Origin: a virus
Reading direction: 5' to 3' (one strand)
DNA length: 52,764 nucleotides
Virus record (IMG/VR): IMGVR_UViG_3300032288_004603
Coordinates: 1 to 52,764 of that record
Shown here: positions 1 to 7,901 of the stretch, one piece after another
Position numbering within the stretch: the stretch's first letter is position 1
How the letters are laid out: every line of letters begins with the position of its first letter
Notes under the pieces: generated by a model
What the model saw: the letters and a program-made list of their open reading frames with translations, nothing else
The model's database searches: none
Told to the model about the DNA's origin: nothing
Position numbers and translations under genes: made by a program

Positions 1-1
1 A

Positions 2-193
2 AGGGATAAAAGAATTTGGGAAAAGAAAGTCGGTAAATACCACTTCTGTTTACAAATACCAAAGGTGATAACATTAAATACAGCTTATGTAGGTAAACAA
101 TTATTTGGTAGCAGAATCAATTTAACCAGATTATTCAAAAAGGACTATCACGTATATAGTTCATCAGAAAATGAAGTTTATACACAAAATTAA
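2..193 (+). CDS. C-terminal end of a hypothetical protein (partial)
   Basis: An open frame enters from the left edge in frame 2 and stops with TAA at 191-193, giving the last 63 residues of a protein whose start lies outside the window. The fragment is basic and mixed alpha/beta in composition, with no motif I recognise. The next gene starts 8 bases later, so the two probably share a transcript. Confidence 0.6.
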   Translation, partial: RDKRIWEKKVGKYHFCLQIPKVITLNTAYVGKQLFGSRINLTRLFKKDYHVYSSSENEVYTQN

Positions 194-201
194 AAATAGA
201 T

Positions 202-438
202 ATGAGTAAAGAAAAAGAAATACCAGAAATAAATTTAAAACTGGAAGAAAAAACGGTGGAAGGTAAAATAATCACAGTACCATACATGATTGTTGAAACA
301 CCATACATCGTTTATTCTGATAAAGATGGCACCAGAAAAATATGGACCAAGAATAAATGGAAAATAGTATTGTGGTATTTATACCGAATAACTAGGATAA
401 ACTGGTTCATTAAAAAATATAATAAAATACCTAGATAA
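202..438 (+). CDS. Hypothetical protein, 78 aa, lysine-rich
   Basis: Complete frame starting at ATG 202 after an A-rich leader without a Shine-Dalgarno sequence. The N-terminal half is charged (Lys/Glu). The C-terminal third is Trp/Tyr/Ile-rich and basic, which could suit membrane-surface or nucleic-acid contact, but no family is recognised. The next small gene starts 1 base after its stop. Confidence 0.6.
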   Translation: MSKEKEIPEINLKLEEKTVEGKIITVPYMIVETPYIVYSDKDGTRKIWTKNKWKIVLWYLYRITRINWFIKKYNKIPR

Positions 439-439
439 T

Positions 440-544
440 ATGACAAAAAAAGAAATAAAATCTTGGATTAATAGATGGAAAAAACTAAGCCCATCAACAC
501 AAAAAGATATGACCATAAAAATTTGGGAAAAATTATTAAAATAA
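440..544 (+). CDS. Very small basic protein, 34 aa
   Basis: ATG 440 follows the stop of the preceding gene by one base and runs to TAA 542-544. The peptide is basic and tryptophan-rich (W at residues 9, 13 and 29). Tight coupling to the upstream gene is the main support. Function unknown. Confidence 0.4.
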   Translation: MTKKEIKSWINRWKKLSPSTQKDMTIKIWEKLLK

Positions 545-593
545 ATTTGGATAATTAAAATATTATCATACACTAATTAAAAAAATAAAAACA

Positions 594-866
594 ATGACTA
601 GAGAAAAATTAACAAATGGAAATAAATGGTGTCACATTTATACAGATACCGATGGTATTACAAATTACCACAATACCGAAACAAATGAAACTTATAGAGT
701 TATTCCTGATAAATCAGCATTAGGATTTCATCTTGAATATTATAAGGATGCAGAATTAAAAGTAAGAAATTCATTTTCATTTTATGAATTAAAATCACTT
801 GCATTATTAGCTGGAAGTAACCACTTGTTGAATAGTTTGGTGGGTGGAGAACAAAATGAAAAATAA
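594..866 (+). CDS. Hypothetical protein, 90 aa
   Basis: Complete frame with a plausible A-rich leader (AAAACA just before ATG). No clear TAnnTTTG box precedes it; the region at 546-575 has a TTTGG element and an AT-rich spacer, but the expected box reads TATCATAC. Soluble, mixed composition, no recognised domain. Its stop lies next to the promoter of the next gene. Confidence 0.6.
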   Translation: MTREKLTNGNKWCHIYTDTDGITNYHNTETNETYRVIPDKSALGFHLEYYKDAELKVRNSFSFYELKSLALLAGSNHLLNSLVGGEQNEK

Positions 867-921
867 ATTTGGATAAGTAAAATATTATCATTATCTTTGT
901 ATAAACTTTAAATAAGATATT

Positions 922-1542
922 ATGTCAACAAAAAGATTAACAGTTGGTGATAAAGTTAAATTCGTAATAGAATATAGAACTATTAAGAAAGGCAAAACTG
1001 AAGAAGAATATTATAATGAACTGCGACAAATTAGACGTGAAAAAAAATTAACCAGTGAAGACTATAATAATATCCTCGATAAATATTATCAAAAAAAAAT
1101 TAAAACAAAATCAGGCATAAGTGAAATAATTAAGGTTGATAATTATTATCATAACAAAGATAAAGAACTACCAATATTCTATACATTAGCAAATAATGAA
1201 ATAGTTTCTGATTCTGATATAGAAAGAATACCAATACATCAAAAATTCTCAGAACTATTAAATAAATCATATCGAACCGATAGCTTCTTCACAAGAAGTG
1301 GATTATTCTATAGAATAGGAGATACCATAATATTAGAATATATTACCTCAACAAAAAACGTATGGGTGGATAAACTAATAGCTGAACAATTTGATGAAGA
1401 AGAATATAAAGACATAGAAAAAGAAATAAGAAGCTTCTTCAATGACAAAGTAAAAAATGTTAGCTTCGGATTAGAACTAAATAACCATGTAAATACATTG
1501 AAGAATTCAATCAACCAAATACTAAAAGAACATAATTTATAA
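922..1542 (+). CDS. Hypothetical protein, 206 aa
   Basis: Preceded by a clear Bacteroidota-type promoter: TTTGG at 868-872 and TATCTTTG at 892-899. The protein is highly charged with a Lys/Glu-rich first third and a helical C-terminus. It has no transmembrane segment and no family that I recognise. It probably forms a two-gene transcript with the gene 10 bases downstream. Confidence 0.65.
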   Translation: MSTKRLTVGDKVKFVIEYRTIKKGKTEEEYYNELRQIRREKKLTSEDYNNILDKYYQKKIKTKSGISEIIKVDNYYHNKDKELPIFYTLANNEIVSDSDIERIPIHQKFSELLNKSYRTDSFFTRSGLFYRIGDTIILEYITSTKNVWVDKLIAEQFDEEEYKDIEKEIRSFFNDKVKNVSFGLELNNHVNTLKNSINQILKEHNL

Positions 1543-1552
1543 TAACGTAATT

Positions 1553-2146
1553 ATGAATGATGAATTAATAGACTTGTATAAAAAAGCGGTATACGCATTC
1601 AAAGAAGTTGATGATTATGAAGAATTGAAACCAGAAATACCATATGACTATTATATGGAAAAATTATTTAATATTATAGATAACGGAGATAATATATTAT
1701 GCGGCCCACCAAGTGAAGATTTAATAGAACTATATATACTATACGGTATAGATTATAGTGGTGTTGAATATTATGATTTTCTATGGGAAGAGTTTTGGGA
1801 ATCTTATACTAACATTAAGAAAAATAATTATTCTAAGTTTACAATATTATTAGAATCATATGAATATATAGATTTTTGTCTTCATGTAAAAAAAGAATTA
1901 CCTAAATTAAAAAAAGGGCAACCTTCTAATTTAGAAAATATAAAATTAATTGCGGGTGAATTGAAGTTGAATTTTGAACTAGAGGAACAATTAGCTATTG
2001 AAGAAGAAGATTATATGATTGCTGGTAATAGTGGAGTACCAGGACCCAAGTGTTCGGATTGTGGTAGTACATACACCGAATATATGTCAGAAGATGTTTG
2101 GCACTGTGGTAATTGTGATGAATTTTTTGAACCAAAAATATGGTAA
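1553..2146 (+). CDS. Hypothetical protein with C-terminal zinc ribbon, 197 aa
   Basis: The first 150 residues are acidic and helical. The C-terminus carries a CxxC...CxxC zinc ribbon (Cys at about residues 166, 169, 184 and 187) ending just before the stop. A zinc ribbon on an acidic body suggests binding of nucleic acid or a transcription/translation factor; this is inference. It lies 10 bases after the preceding gene with no promoter between them. Confidence 0.65.
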   Translation: MNDELIDLYKKAVYAFKEVDDYEELKPEIPYDYYMEKLFNIIDNGDNILCGPPSEDLIELYILYGIDYSGVEYYDFLWEEFWESYTNIKKNNYSKFTILLESYEYIDFCLHVKKELPKLKKGQPSNLENIKLIAGELKLNFELEEQLAIEEEDYMIAGNSGVPGPKCSDCGSTYTEYMSEDVWHCGNCDEFFEPKIW

Positions 2147-2614
2147 ATAAAATAATCAGCACCCTCTTATATACACAAAAGTGTACATGAATGTCTGTCG
2201 CCATTCATGGCGTAAACGCACATAGGAAAATAATAACCACTACCACAAATCCCCTTAGAATATTTTTTCTCTGGGGATTACTTTTTTATATACTTTTTAG
2301 CCCCTTACAGACACTATCTTATATGTTCCTTATTCCTAGAATATAAATGTACTTTTTGTACCTTGTATGCCACGTTATGCTTTTTTAGGTACATTTAAGG
2401 GTTTTGTGGAAATTGGTGGGAGAAAGTGGGATTTTATGCTAAAACACGGTACAGGAAATTTGGGGATATAATTAAATACCCGCATTTATGCGATTACAGT
2501 CTGACTTGTAAAGAGATTTTATAAAAAATTTTCTGTAATTTTTTTGAATTTTGACACAAAAAGAAAAGGTTCCCCACTTTTTACCACTGGGAAAAACCGT
2601 ACCTAAAAGATATG
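2147..2614. other. Noncoding stretch left of the early region
   Basis: About 470 bases without a credible gene. It holds one copy of the TACAC(N4)GTGTA palindrome (2170-2189), several short C/G-run patches (for example CCCC near 2252 and 2301), and two long T-tracts near 2280 and 2530. The texture resembles the noncoding block at 32.88-33.24 kb, so the two may mark the borders of the small-gene region. Confidence 0.4.
2170..2189 (+). repeat. TGTACACA-type palindrome, copy 1
   Basis: Inverted repeat TACAC-AAAA-GTGTA followed by CATG. It is the first of six copies in the window, all readable in the same orientation, and lies 24 bases after the zinc-ribbon gene. Confidence 0.6.
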
Positions 2615-2755
2615 TTATTTTATATTACATTCTGTTTTATTTAGTTCATTAATTTGTTGTTGCAATTCATAAATTTCATAACCTAGGTATGCTGCCCAGA
2701 TAATTAAAACTCCCATAACCATTTTGAGAATTCTTTCCACAATTTTAAATCCCAT
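2615..2755 (-). CDS. Small membrane protein, 46 aa
   Basis: Starts at ATG 2755 on the minus strand. A single hydrophobic segment (about residues 11-25, ending GVLIIWAAYLGY) is followed by a short polar helix rich in Gln/Glu/Asn, the layout of small phage inner-membrane peptides. It lies downstream of the minus-strand HNH gene, with palindrome copy 2 just upstream of its start. No family recognised. Confidence 0.45.
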   Translation of the reverse strand: MGFKIVERILKMVMGVLIIWAAYLGYEIYELQQQINELNKTECNIK

Positions 2756-2771
2756 ATTATATTATTTTATA

Positions 2772-2791
2772 TATACACAAAAGTGTACATG
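2772..2791 (+). repeat. TGTACACA-type palindrome, copy 2
   Basis: Same 20 bases as copy 1 (TATACACAAAAGTGTACATG). It sits between the stop of the HNH gene and the start of the small membrane protein, so together with copy 3 it brackets the HNH gene. Confidence 0.6.
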
Positions 2792-2802
2792 GGTGTGGTT
2801 GG

Positions 2803-3267
2803 TCATCCTTTCCACCAGTAGTCATTAATTAAAGTTATGTCGAGTTCCCATTCGTACTTACTTCTTTGGGCCCAGATATCAAAAGCATCTTCCAGGAATT
2901 TGGTAGCTTGTTTTTCTGACATGTTATTAACTTTGATAAGTTGATTAATAACGATATTAAGTTCATTATTAATTTGAGCCAGGCCAGGGTGTTTACATTT
3001 GTGACAGTATGGACATAGAGCGATGAGACCTGTTAAGGTCTGTTTTTTATTTATATCATCATAGTGCCAGATTTCGTGGCATTCGACATTATGTTTATAG
3101 CCTTGGTTCTTTCCAGTGTCGCCACATACTTGGCAGACGTGGTTTGCTCTATCATAGCATAAGTTTCTGAGCGAGTCCCATTCTGATTTGGTGACATTGC
3201 TGCGAACGTTTGTATACCAGCAAGTTTTTGGTACCAGTTCGATGGTAAGTTTATAATCCTGTTTCAT
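2803..3267 (-). CDS. HNH endonuclease, 154 aa
   Basis: Predicted DNA endonuclease with a zinc-stabilised beta-beta-alpha-metal fold. Visible signature: a CxxC (CQVCG), then ECHEIWHYDD as the first catalytic His region, then LIALCPYCHKCKH as the second Cys pair and C-terminal His. This matches the phage HNH layout. I place the start at ATG 3267, because the longer frame begins with GTG inside palindrome copy 3. The gene is monocistronic or coupled to the small membrane protein, on the strand opposite its neighbours, as expected for a mobile homing-type gene. Confidence 0.8.
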   Translation of the reverse strand: MKQDYKLTIELVPKTCWYTNVRSNVTKSEWDSLRNLCYDRANHVCQVCGDTGKNQGYKHNVECHEIWHYDDINKKQTLTGLIALCPYCHKCKHPGLAQINNELNIVINQLIKVNNMSEKQATKFLEDAFDIWAQRSKYEWELDITLINDYWWKG

Positions 3268-3274
3268 ATTAAAA

Positions 3275-3297
3275 ATGTACACAAATGTGTATATGCG
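3275..3297 (+). repeat. TGTACACA-type palindrome, copy 3
   Basis: TGTACACAAATGTGTATATG with a trailing CG. It lies 8 bases upstream of the HNH start codon on the minus strand, where it could act as an operator or core promoter. The extended right flank TATATGCG is shared with copies 4 and 6. Confidence 0.6.
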
Positions 3298-3631
3298 CCC
3301 GCATGGGGAGTTGTTATATAATCGTATTTTATATTTTCATAATTATAAATTAGTAAAGGCCCACACATGGCGGGCCTTAAGTTAAGTGCGCCTGGAAGAG
3401 AAACTCAGGACTTTAAGGACTACAAATATAGTAATAAAAAATCAAAGATGCAACTAAATGGACATATTTTTTATATGTGTTCAATTATTTTATATTATGT
3501 GGACGTATATTATATTTTAGTGTTGTACGTATATTATATTTTGGTGCTGATATTATAATGGAAAAAAATTTCCAAAAGATTTGGTTTAGTGGAAAAAATT
3601 TGTTATCTTTGTAGGTTGGGGTGGTTTATAA
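3298..3631. other. Noncoding stretch with inverted repeat and convergent promoters
   Basis: Contains an inverted repeat AAGGCCC/GGGCCTT (3356-3378), two imperfect direct repeats built on CGTATATTATATTTT (near 3490-3545), and a plus-strand promoter (TTTGG near 3582, TATCTTTG at 3604-3611). That promoter faces the minus-strand RNA of copy A and would produce RNA antisense to it. A 63-codon frame at 3367 starts inside the inverted repeat and looks spurious. Confidence 0.4.
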
Positions 3632-3714
3632 TGGAAAAAATTTATATAAATAGGTTGGAGTCTACTCTCCTATCACCTTTGGGGTGCCAGCCCGTATGGT
3701 TGAATAACCTACAC
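3632..3714 (-). ncRNA. Two-hairpin small RNA family, copy A
   Basis: Minus-strand RNA downstream of its own box TACCTTTG (complement of 3717-3724). Hairpin 1 is GGUU/AACC. Then GGG and hairpin 2, CUG-G-CACC/GGUG-A-UAG. Then the invariant AGAGUAGACUCC (complement of 3657-3668) and AACCUA, and a U-rich end. UAGGUU near the 5' end could also pair with AACCUA near the 3' end. See the finding on this family. Confidence 0.7.
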
Positions 3715-3816
3715 TACAAAGGTAAGAATAATATTTTTAATATCCTAGTAAAATAAATTTTTTTTTCTAATTTTTTTTTCTTACCTTTGTATTGTCTAAT
3801 TATTAAAACATATATT

Positions 3817-4047
3817 ATGAAAGATTTATTTGAAACACCCGAATTAATTCCCGACAATGTTCAAGCGGTATTGGAAACCTTTAATGAGGATTGTGATAAT
3901 ACCTATCACGAATTGGATAGGATATTGAGTGAGATTGAACCTTTGGGTTATACCTTTGATTATTATTTGGACGCAGAGCCTTATGGGTTAAGACCAATTG
4001 AAATGGAGTTGGTTGAATTGGAAGGTTGGGAACATATTAATGATTAA
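3817..4047 (+). CDS. Hypothetical acidic protein, 76 aa
   Basis: First gene of the promoter array (box 3782-3789). The start is ATG 3817; an upstream TTG reading lies within the promoter and leader. The protein is strongly acidic, rich in Asp/Glu and aromatic residues, a composition seen in phage DNA-mimic inhibitors, but no family is recognised. Confidence 0.65.
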   Translation: MKDLFETPELIPDNVQAVLETFNEDCDNTYHELDRILSEIEPLGYTFDYYLDAEPYGLRPIEMELVELEGWEHIND

Positions 4048-4110
4048 AATATTTGGATAATTAAAATATTATTCTTATCTTTGTATTGTCTAATTATTAA
4101 AACATTTATT

Positions 4111-5217
4111 ATGAGAAAGCAATTTAATGAATTGGTTGAAACATTGAAGCGTTGGGATTTGTACCAAAAGGACGATGAGGTTGATACGGCATTGACTAAT
4201 TTGGAAAATAAAATTGATGAGGTTGAGAAACGCATTGAGTGTGCGGTGCGAAGTTCAGCAGAAGCTAACAAGTCAATTTTACTTTATACTGAAAGGGTTG
4301 ATAACAATGAAACATTTCAAATGAACGTTGATGACCATGATTCAATTTTGAGAGGTACAAACGATGTGCTAATTGCGTTGAACATGAACGATACTGAATG
4401 TATTGATTTCAATTGGTATTGGTTATTTCAACCAAAGGAAGAACCTAAACCAATTGCAGTAGGAAATATAGAATACGATTTTCCCGAAGAAGTTTATACA
4501 ATTGGCAATGCTGATAATACTGATATAGTTGGTGATGTATATGAGAGTGATTTTATTAAACTTTGTGAATTAGGTTTAATATGGTGTGAGAGTGATAAAT
4601 TATTTCCAATTGGTGGGGGCAACAAAACAAACTATGTTGTTCGAAACAATGAGTTTATTCCAATTGTGAAATTAAAACAAATTGATTTGAGCAAAGTACC
4701 AATTAAGAATGAAGTATTTATGACTTTTGAAAGCAGTTGGGGTGAGATTGATTGTGACCGAGAGGGCAACGTGATTGAGATTAGAGGTGATGAGTATATC
4801 AATGGTGAAAGGAATTATATGTTTGACATTGATAAATTTGATTTGGTTGAGTATGGTAAGTTTTGTGAAAGCAAAAATATTACCATGGGTGAAGCTGATG
4901 ATATTTTGGTAGTAGGATTTTGGAATAAAGATTATACATATAGTGAAGCTGATATGGTTTGGAGAAAAAATATGTTTGATGATAATGATGATGATGATGA
5001 AATAGGTGCGCCGACACAATTATGCATTGACTATACTAAACATCAAATAGTAAATAATATTATTTCTCAATTGAAAGATATTGAAGTTGACGGTGAAACC
5101 ATGGAATACATATTGAAACAAGTTGGCATGGGAGACCAAGTATTGAAGCAGTTATTTGCCCAAACGACAAATGATGAAATTGATTATTTGCATGATGTGA
5201 GAAACGGAAAGGGTTAA
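4111..5217 (+). CDS. Hypothetical protein, 368 aa, acidic
   Basis: The largest protein of the early region, read from ATG 4111 behind box 4076-4083. It starts with a coiled-coil-like stretch (about residues 15-60), continues with an acidic middle, and has a poly-Asp run near residue 300 (DDNDDDDE). The C-terminus is helical. No catalytic motif stands out. Its transcript appears to end in the terminator at 5250-5280, whose loop contributes to the next promoter. Confidence 0.7.
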   Translation: MRKQFNELVETLKRWDLYQKDDEVDTALTNLENKIDEVEKRIECAVRSSAEANKSILLYTERVDNNETFQMNVDDHDSILRGTNDVLIALNMNDTECIDFNWYWLFQPKEEPKPIAVGNIEYDFPEEVYTIGNADNTDIVGDVYESDFIKLCELGLIWCESDKLFPIGGGNKTNYVVRNNEFIPIVKLKQIDLSKVPIKNEVFMTFESSWGEIDCDREGNVIEIRGDEYINGERNYMFDIDKFDLVEYGKFCESKNITMGEADDILVVGFWNKDYTYSEADMVWRKNMFDDNDDDDEIGAPTQLCIDYTKHQIVNNIISQLKDIEVDGETMEYILKQVGMGDQVLKQLFAQTTNDEIDYLHDVRNGKG

Positions 5218-5249
5218 ATACTATACTATATAAAATAATTTAAAAAAAA

Positions 5250-5292
5250 GTGAGATTTTATTTGGAAGTCTCACTTTTATTTTTTACCTTTG
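5250..5292 (+). terminator. Terminator fused to the next promoter
   Basis: Stem GTGAGATTT/AAGTCTCAC (5250-5258 with 5266-5274, one wobble), flanked by A8 and a T-rich tail. The 7-base loop TATTTGG supplies the -33 TTTGG (5261-5265) of the promoter whose -7 box is TACCTTTG 5285-5292. Confidence 0.75.
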
Positions 5293-5321
5293 TATTGTCT
5301 AATAATTAAAACATTAAAGTT

Positions 5322-6089
5322 ATGTATTCAAAACCGTTATTATCTAGCAACAATGCTAAAACTGTAAAAGGAGAAAAAAAGAATTTCAAAACGTTTATTC
5401 TTTATATGTCACCTTTCACACAAAATTCTAAAGGGGTTAACCTTTGCCCTATGGCAAGTGAGGGGTGCGCAAGTGCTTGTTTATTTGAGAGTGGGTTTGG
5501 TGGAATTTACACTACTGTAAAACAAGGTCGTATTGAAAAGACTGAATTTTATCTTTCAAATAGAATAGCATTTTTGGATAAGTTGGTAGCTGAAATTTCC
5601 AAGTTAGAAAAGAAGTTTAAAGATAGCGAATTTACTTTAGCTATTCGTTTGAATGGTACAACTGATATTTCCTATGAGAAACAAATTACTAGTAATGGTA
5701 AAACAATTTTCGATACGTTTCCTAATGTACAATTTTACGATTACACAAAGAACTATACACGTTTCAAAAAAGTGTTACCTAGCAATTATCATTTAACATT
5801 TTCACGTTCCGAAATTAACAATGATATTGCAATAGATTTGTTAAGCAAAGGACACAATGTTGCTATGGTATTTGATAAGTTACCCGAAACTTATTTAGGT
5901 TACAAAGTGATTAATGGTGACGAAACTGATTTACGTTTCTTAGATGATAACAATGTAATTGTTGGTTTGAAGTACAAAAAAGTAACTGGCAAGGGTGGTG
6001 CTGAAAAAAACAAAGAAGCTATGTTGGACGGGTTTGTAATTGTAACACAAGCCAAGGTAGATAAAAAGAAGTTAAGTAAGGTTGCTTAA
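5322..6089 (+). CDS. Gene product 88 (gp88)-like protein, 255 aa
   Basis: The sequence resembles the phage gene product 88 family first named in mycobacteriophages: an N-terminal FKTFILYMSP segment, a Cys cluster C-P-M-A-S-E-G-C-A-S-A-C at about residues 45-56, a central DGTT-like NGTTDISYEK region, and NYHLTFSRSE with VAMVFDKLP further on. The family has no established biochemistry that I know of. The three clustered cysteines suggest a metal or Fe-S site, which is inference. It is a single-gene transcript with promoter box 5285-5292 and a fused terminator at 6103-6128. Confidence 0.7.
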   Translation: MYSKPLLSSNNAKTVKGEKKNFKTFILYMSPFTQNSKGVNLCPMASEGCASACLFESGFGGIYTTVKQGRIEKTEFYLSNRIAFLDKLVAEISKLEKKFKDSEFTLAIRLNGTTDISYEKQITSNGKTIFDTFPNVQFYDYTKNYTRFKKVLPSNYHLTFSRSEINNDIAIDLLSKGHNVAMVFDKLPETYLGYKVINGDETDLRFLDDNNVIVGLKYKKVTGKGGAEKNKEAMLDGFVIVTQAKVDKKKLSKVA

Positions 6090-6102
6090 TTAGACAAAAA
6101 AA

Positions 6103-6146
6103 GTGGCATTATAATTTGGTAGTGTCACTTTTTTTCTTTATCTTTG
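6103..6146 (+). terminator. Terminator fused to the next promoter
   Basis: Stem GTGGCATTA/TAGTGTCAC (6103-6111 with 6120-6128) with loop TAATTTGG and a T7 tail. TTTGG at 6115-6119 is the -33 element for TATCTTTG at 6139-6146. Confidence 0.75.
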
Positions 6147-6173
6147 TATTGTCTAATTATTAAAACATAAAAC

Positions 6174-6407
6174 ATGAAAGCTTTAAATTTTTTATTGCGT
6201 TCTGAAATCACAGATGTAGATATATTAAATAATATTTGTGATGATACCAAGGCGCTTTTAATTGATGAGGATAATTGTTGGATTGAAATTTCTGACAATG
6301 GGTTCTTTGTCCCTGATGGTTGGAGTGGTACTAGAACCAACGATATTGTCGAAGCAAAAACGGCTTTGATTAAATTTAAAATTGATAACGAAATTTCTTT
6401 ATTTTAA
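6174..6407 (+). CDS. Hypothetical protein, 77 aa
   Basis: Single gene with box 6139-6146 and start ATG 6174. Soluble and acidic, with WIEISDNGFFVPDGWSGT as the most distinctive stretch. No family recognised. Confidence 0.6.
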   Translation: MKALNFLLRSEITDVDILNNICDDTKALLIDEDNCWIEISDNGFFVPDGWSGTRTNDIVEAKTALIKFKIDNEISLF

Positions 6408-6467
6408 TTTGGAAATATAGAATAATATTATTATCTTTGTATTGTCTAATAATTAAAACATAATCTT

Positions 6468-6716
6468 ATGGCTACAAAAAGAGAATTAGCTGAAAAACAA
6501 ATTGAGTTACAATCAAGAATGATTGCATTATCCAATGTTAATCTTGTAACGTGTGGGCATTGTGGTAGCATATTGTTACACGAATTGAACGATGAAGATA
6601 TTGAGTGCTTCGCTTGTCAGAGTGTTTTAGACCAAAGTGATTGTCCCGACTTGTGGTATGAGGGTTGCCAAAACAATAGTGAGTTTGATGAGGATGAGGA
6701 TATTCAAAGTGTCTAA
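6468..6716 (+). CDS. Small zinc-ribbon protein, 82 aa
   Basis: Box 6432-6439, start ATG 6468. A short N-terminal helix is followed by CGHCG (about residues 26-30) and ECFACQ (about 46-51), forming a CxxC...CxxC zinc ribbon, then an acidic tail. It probably binds nucleic acid or RNA polymerase; this is inference from the fold alone. Its stop codon lies inside the leader-like sequence of the next gene. Confidence 0.65.
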   Translation: MATKRELAEKQIELQSRMIALSNVNLVTCGHCGSILLHELNDEDIECFACQSVLDQSDCPDLWYEGCQNNSEFDEDEDIQSV

Positions 6717-6735
6717 TTATATAAAACAAAATAAA

Positions 6736-7023
6736 ATGGAAAGTATTGAATACAAGGGTAAGAAATATCCTACACGATTATTCATTGTTGATAATCCCGA
6801 ATTTGGTGAACACCAAACAATAAGAATTGCAACTGATAGTTTGGATATTGCTATGGGTAATCATTTAAAACACGGTGAAGAAGAAACAAAGGTTGATGAC
6901 CAAATTTATTTCTATGTTGAGGACGAAGTAATTGAATTGTCTGCTGAAGAAATTTGTGAAAATCATTTGGATGTTCCTATGAAATTTATTGAAGAAATTA
7001 GTGAGGAATATTTGGAAAAGTAA
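6736..7023 (+). CDS. Hypothetical acidic protein, 95 aa
   Basis: I start it at ATG 6736; the longer open frame to the left is a shadow of the zinc-ribbon gene. No TAnnTTTG box precedes it, but the leader-type sequence GTCTAATTATATAAAACA (6711-6728) is present and overlaps the upstream stop. It is therefore probably co-transcribed and uses the leader for translation. Acidic, no family recognised. Confidence 0.65.
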   Translation: MESIEYKGKKYPTRLFIVDNPEFGEHQTIRIATDSLDIAMGNHLKHGEEETKVDDQIYFYVEDEVIELSAEEICENHLDVPMKFIEEISEEYLEK

Positions 7024-7070
7024 AAAATTATTCTTATCTTTGTAGTGTCTAATAATTAAAACAAAAGAAA

Positions 7071-7430
7071 ATGGAAAATCTAGTATTGGAAAAACAAATT
7101 GCATTCTTTTCACAAGACTATTCTGATGCAATGCAAATTGAAACTTTGAAAATTCACATTACCCCAACTGATGTTGAGAACATTCGCAAGGCAATGGAAC
7201 TTGTTAAGGGTAACGATTTTATTTCAAGCATTCATATTGACTTAAACGGACACGTTGAGTATTTGAATGATGAGGGGGTTGAAGTTGAGGAATGGAGAGT
7301 TGATGTTGAAAGGTTTGTGGTATATAGTGATAGTGCTTACTACTATGCACAAAACAAATGGCATTCGGGCGACCAAATTGAAAGTGATTCTATTGAGTGT
7401 GATGATTTGGGTATTGTTGTAAAGGCATAA
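7071..7430 (+). CDS. Hypothetical acidic protein, 119 aa
   Basis: Box 7035-7042, start ATG 7071. The first half is helical. The second half is Val/Glu/Asp-rich with a WRVDVERFVVYSD stretch. No motif recognised. It ends just before the hairpin at 7442-7476, which carries the next promoter's -33 element. Confidence 0.6.
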   Translation: MENLVLEKQIAFFSQDYSDAMQIETLKIHITPTDVENIRKAMELVKGNDFISSIHIDLNGHVEYLNDEGVEVEEWRVDVERFVVYSDSAYYYAQNKWHSGDQIESDSIECDDLGIVVKA

Positions 7431-7441
7431 ATAATTTTGAA

Positions 7442-7489
7442 AATAATCCATGGTTTATTTGGAATTGTGGATTATTTTCCTTATCTTTG
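7442..7489 (+). terminator. Terminator-like hairpin fused to the next promoter
   Basis: Stem AATAATCCA/TGGATTATT (7442-7450 with 7468-7476). The loop contains TTTGG (7458-7462), and TATCTTTG follows at 7482-7489. Confidence 0.65.
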
Positions 7490-7514
7490 AAGTGTCTAAT
7501 TAAAACAATATAAC

Positions 7515-7889
7515 ATGAAAAGTTTCAAAGTAAGATTTAATTTGGGTAGAGGTAAGAACTACATGAAGTGGAAAATCCAACACCCTGATGGTACAATTGA
7601 GTATCATTCACCAACAGATATTCAGCTATTAATGCATGACTGTATCCTCAAGAACCATAAGAAAACCGCACAAAAGATTTACGATGGAGGAGAGAAGGTT
7701 GTGTGTGCATGGGTTCTTTGCAAGTCACTAGCAATTAAGAAAGAAGCATTCATTCAAGCGGATACACACGGAGAAAGAATACGTTATAATCCGCGGGTTA
7801 CACCGCATTGGATTCTGGACGGTGAGAATGTTGATGGGATGTCAGTGGACAAGTTGGTTAGTGTGGATTTTGGATTATATAAAATATAA
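7515..7889 (+). CDS. Hypothetical basic protein, 124 aa
   Basis: Box 7482-7489, start ATG 7515. Basic N-terminus (FNLGRGKNYMKWKI) followed by a compact Cys/Trp-containing body. The ordered look suggests a conserved phage family, but I cannot name one. The HNH gene follows 12 bases later with only a short A-rich leader, so the two are probably co-transcribed. Confidence 0.65.
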   Translation: MKSFKVRFNLGRGKNYMKWKIQHPDGTIEYHSPTDIQLLMHDCILKNHKKTAQKIYDGGEKVVCAWVLCKSLAIKKEAFIQADTHGERIRYNPRVTPHWILDGENVDGMSVDKLVSVDFGLYKI

Positions 7890-7901
7890 AACAATATTAT
7901 T

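Noticed and set aside
3367-3558. 63-codon plus-strand frame
   Set aside because: It starts in an inverted repeat, has no leader or promoter of the usual kind and ends in low-complexity AT repeats.
3631-3750. Short plus-strand frame running through small RNA copy A
   Set aside because: The sequence is explained by the minus-strand RNA; other copies do not keep a comparable start codon or stop, and insertions between copies are not limited to multiples of three.
4672-5019. 115-codon minus-strand frame
   Set aside because: Shadow of the 368-residue gene: Ile/Phe-rich low-complexity protein with no promoter.
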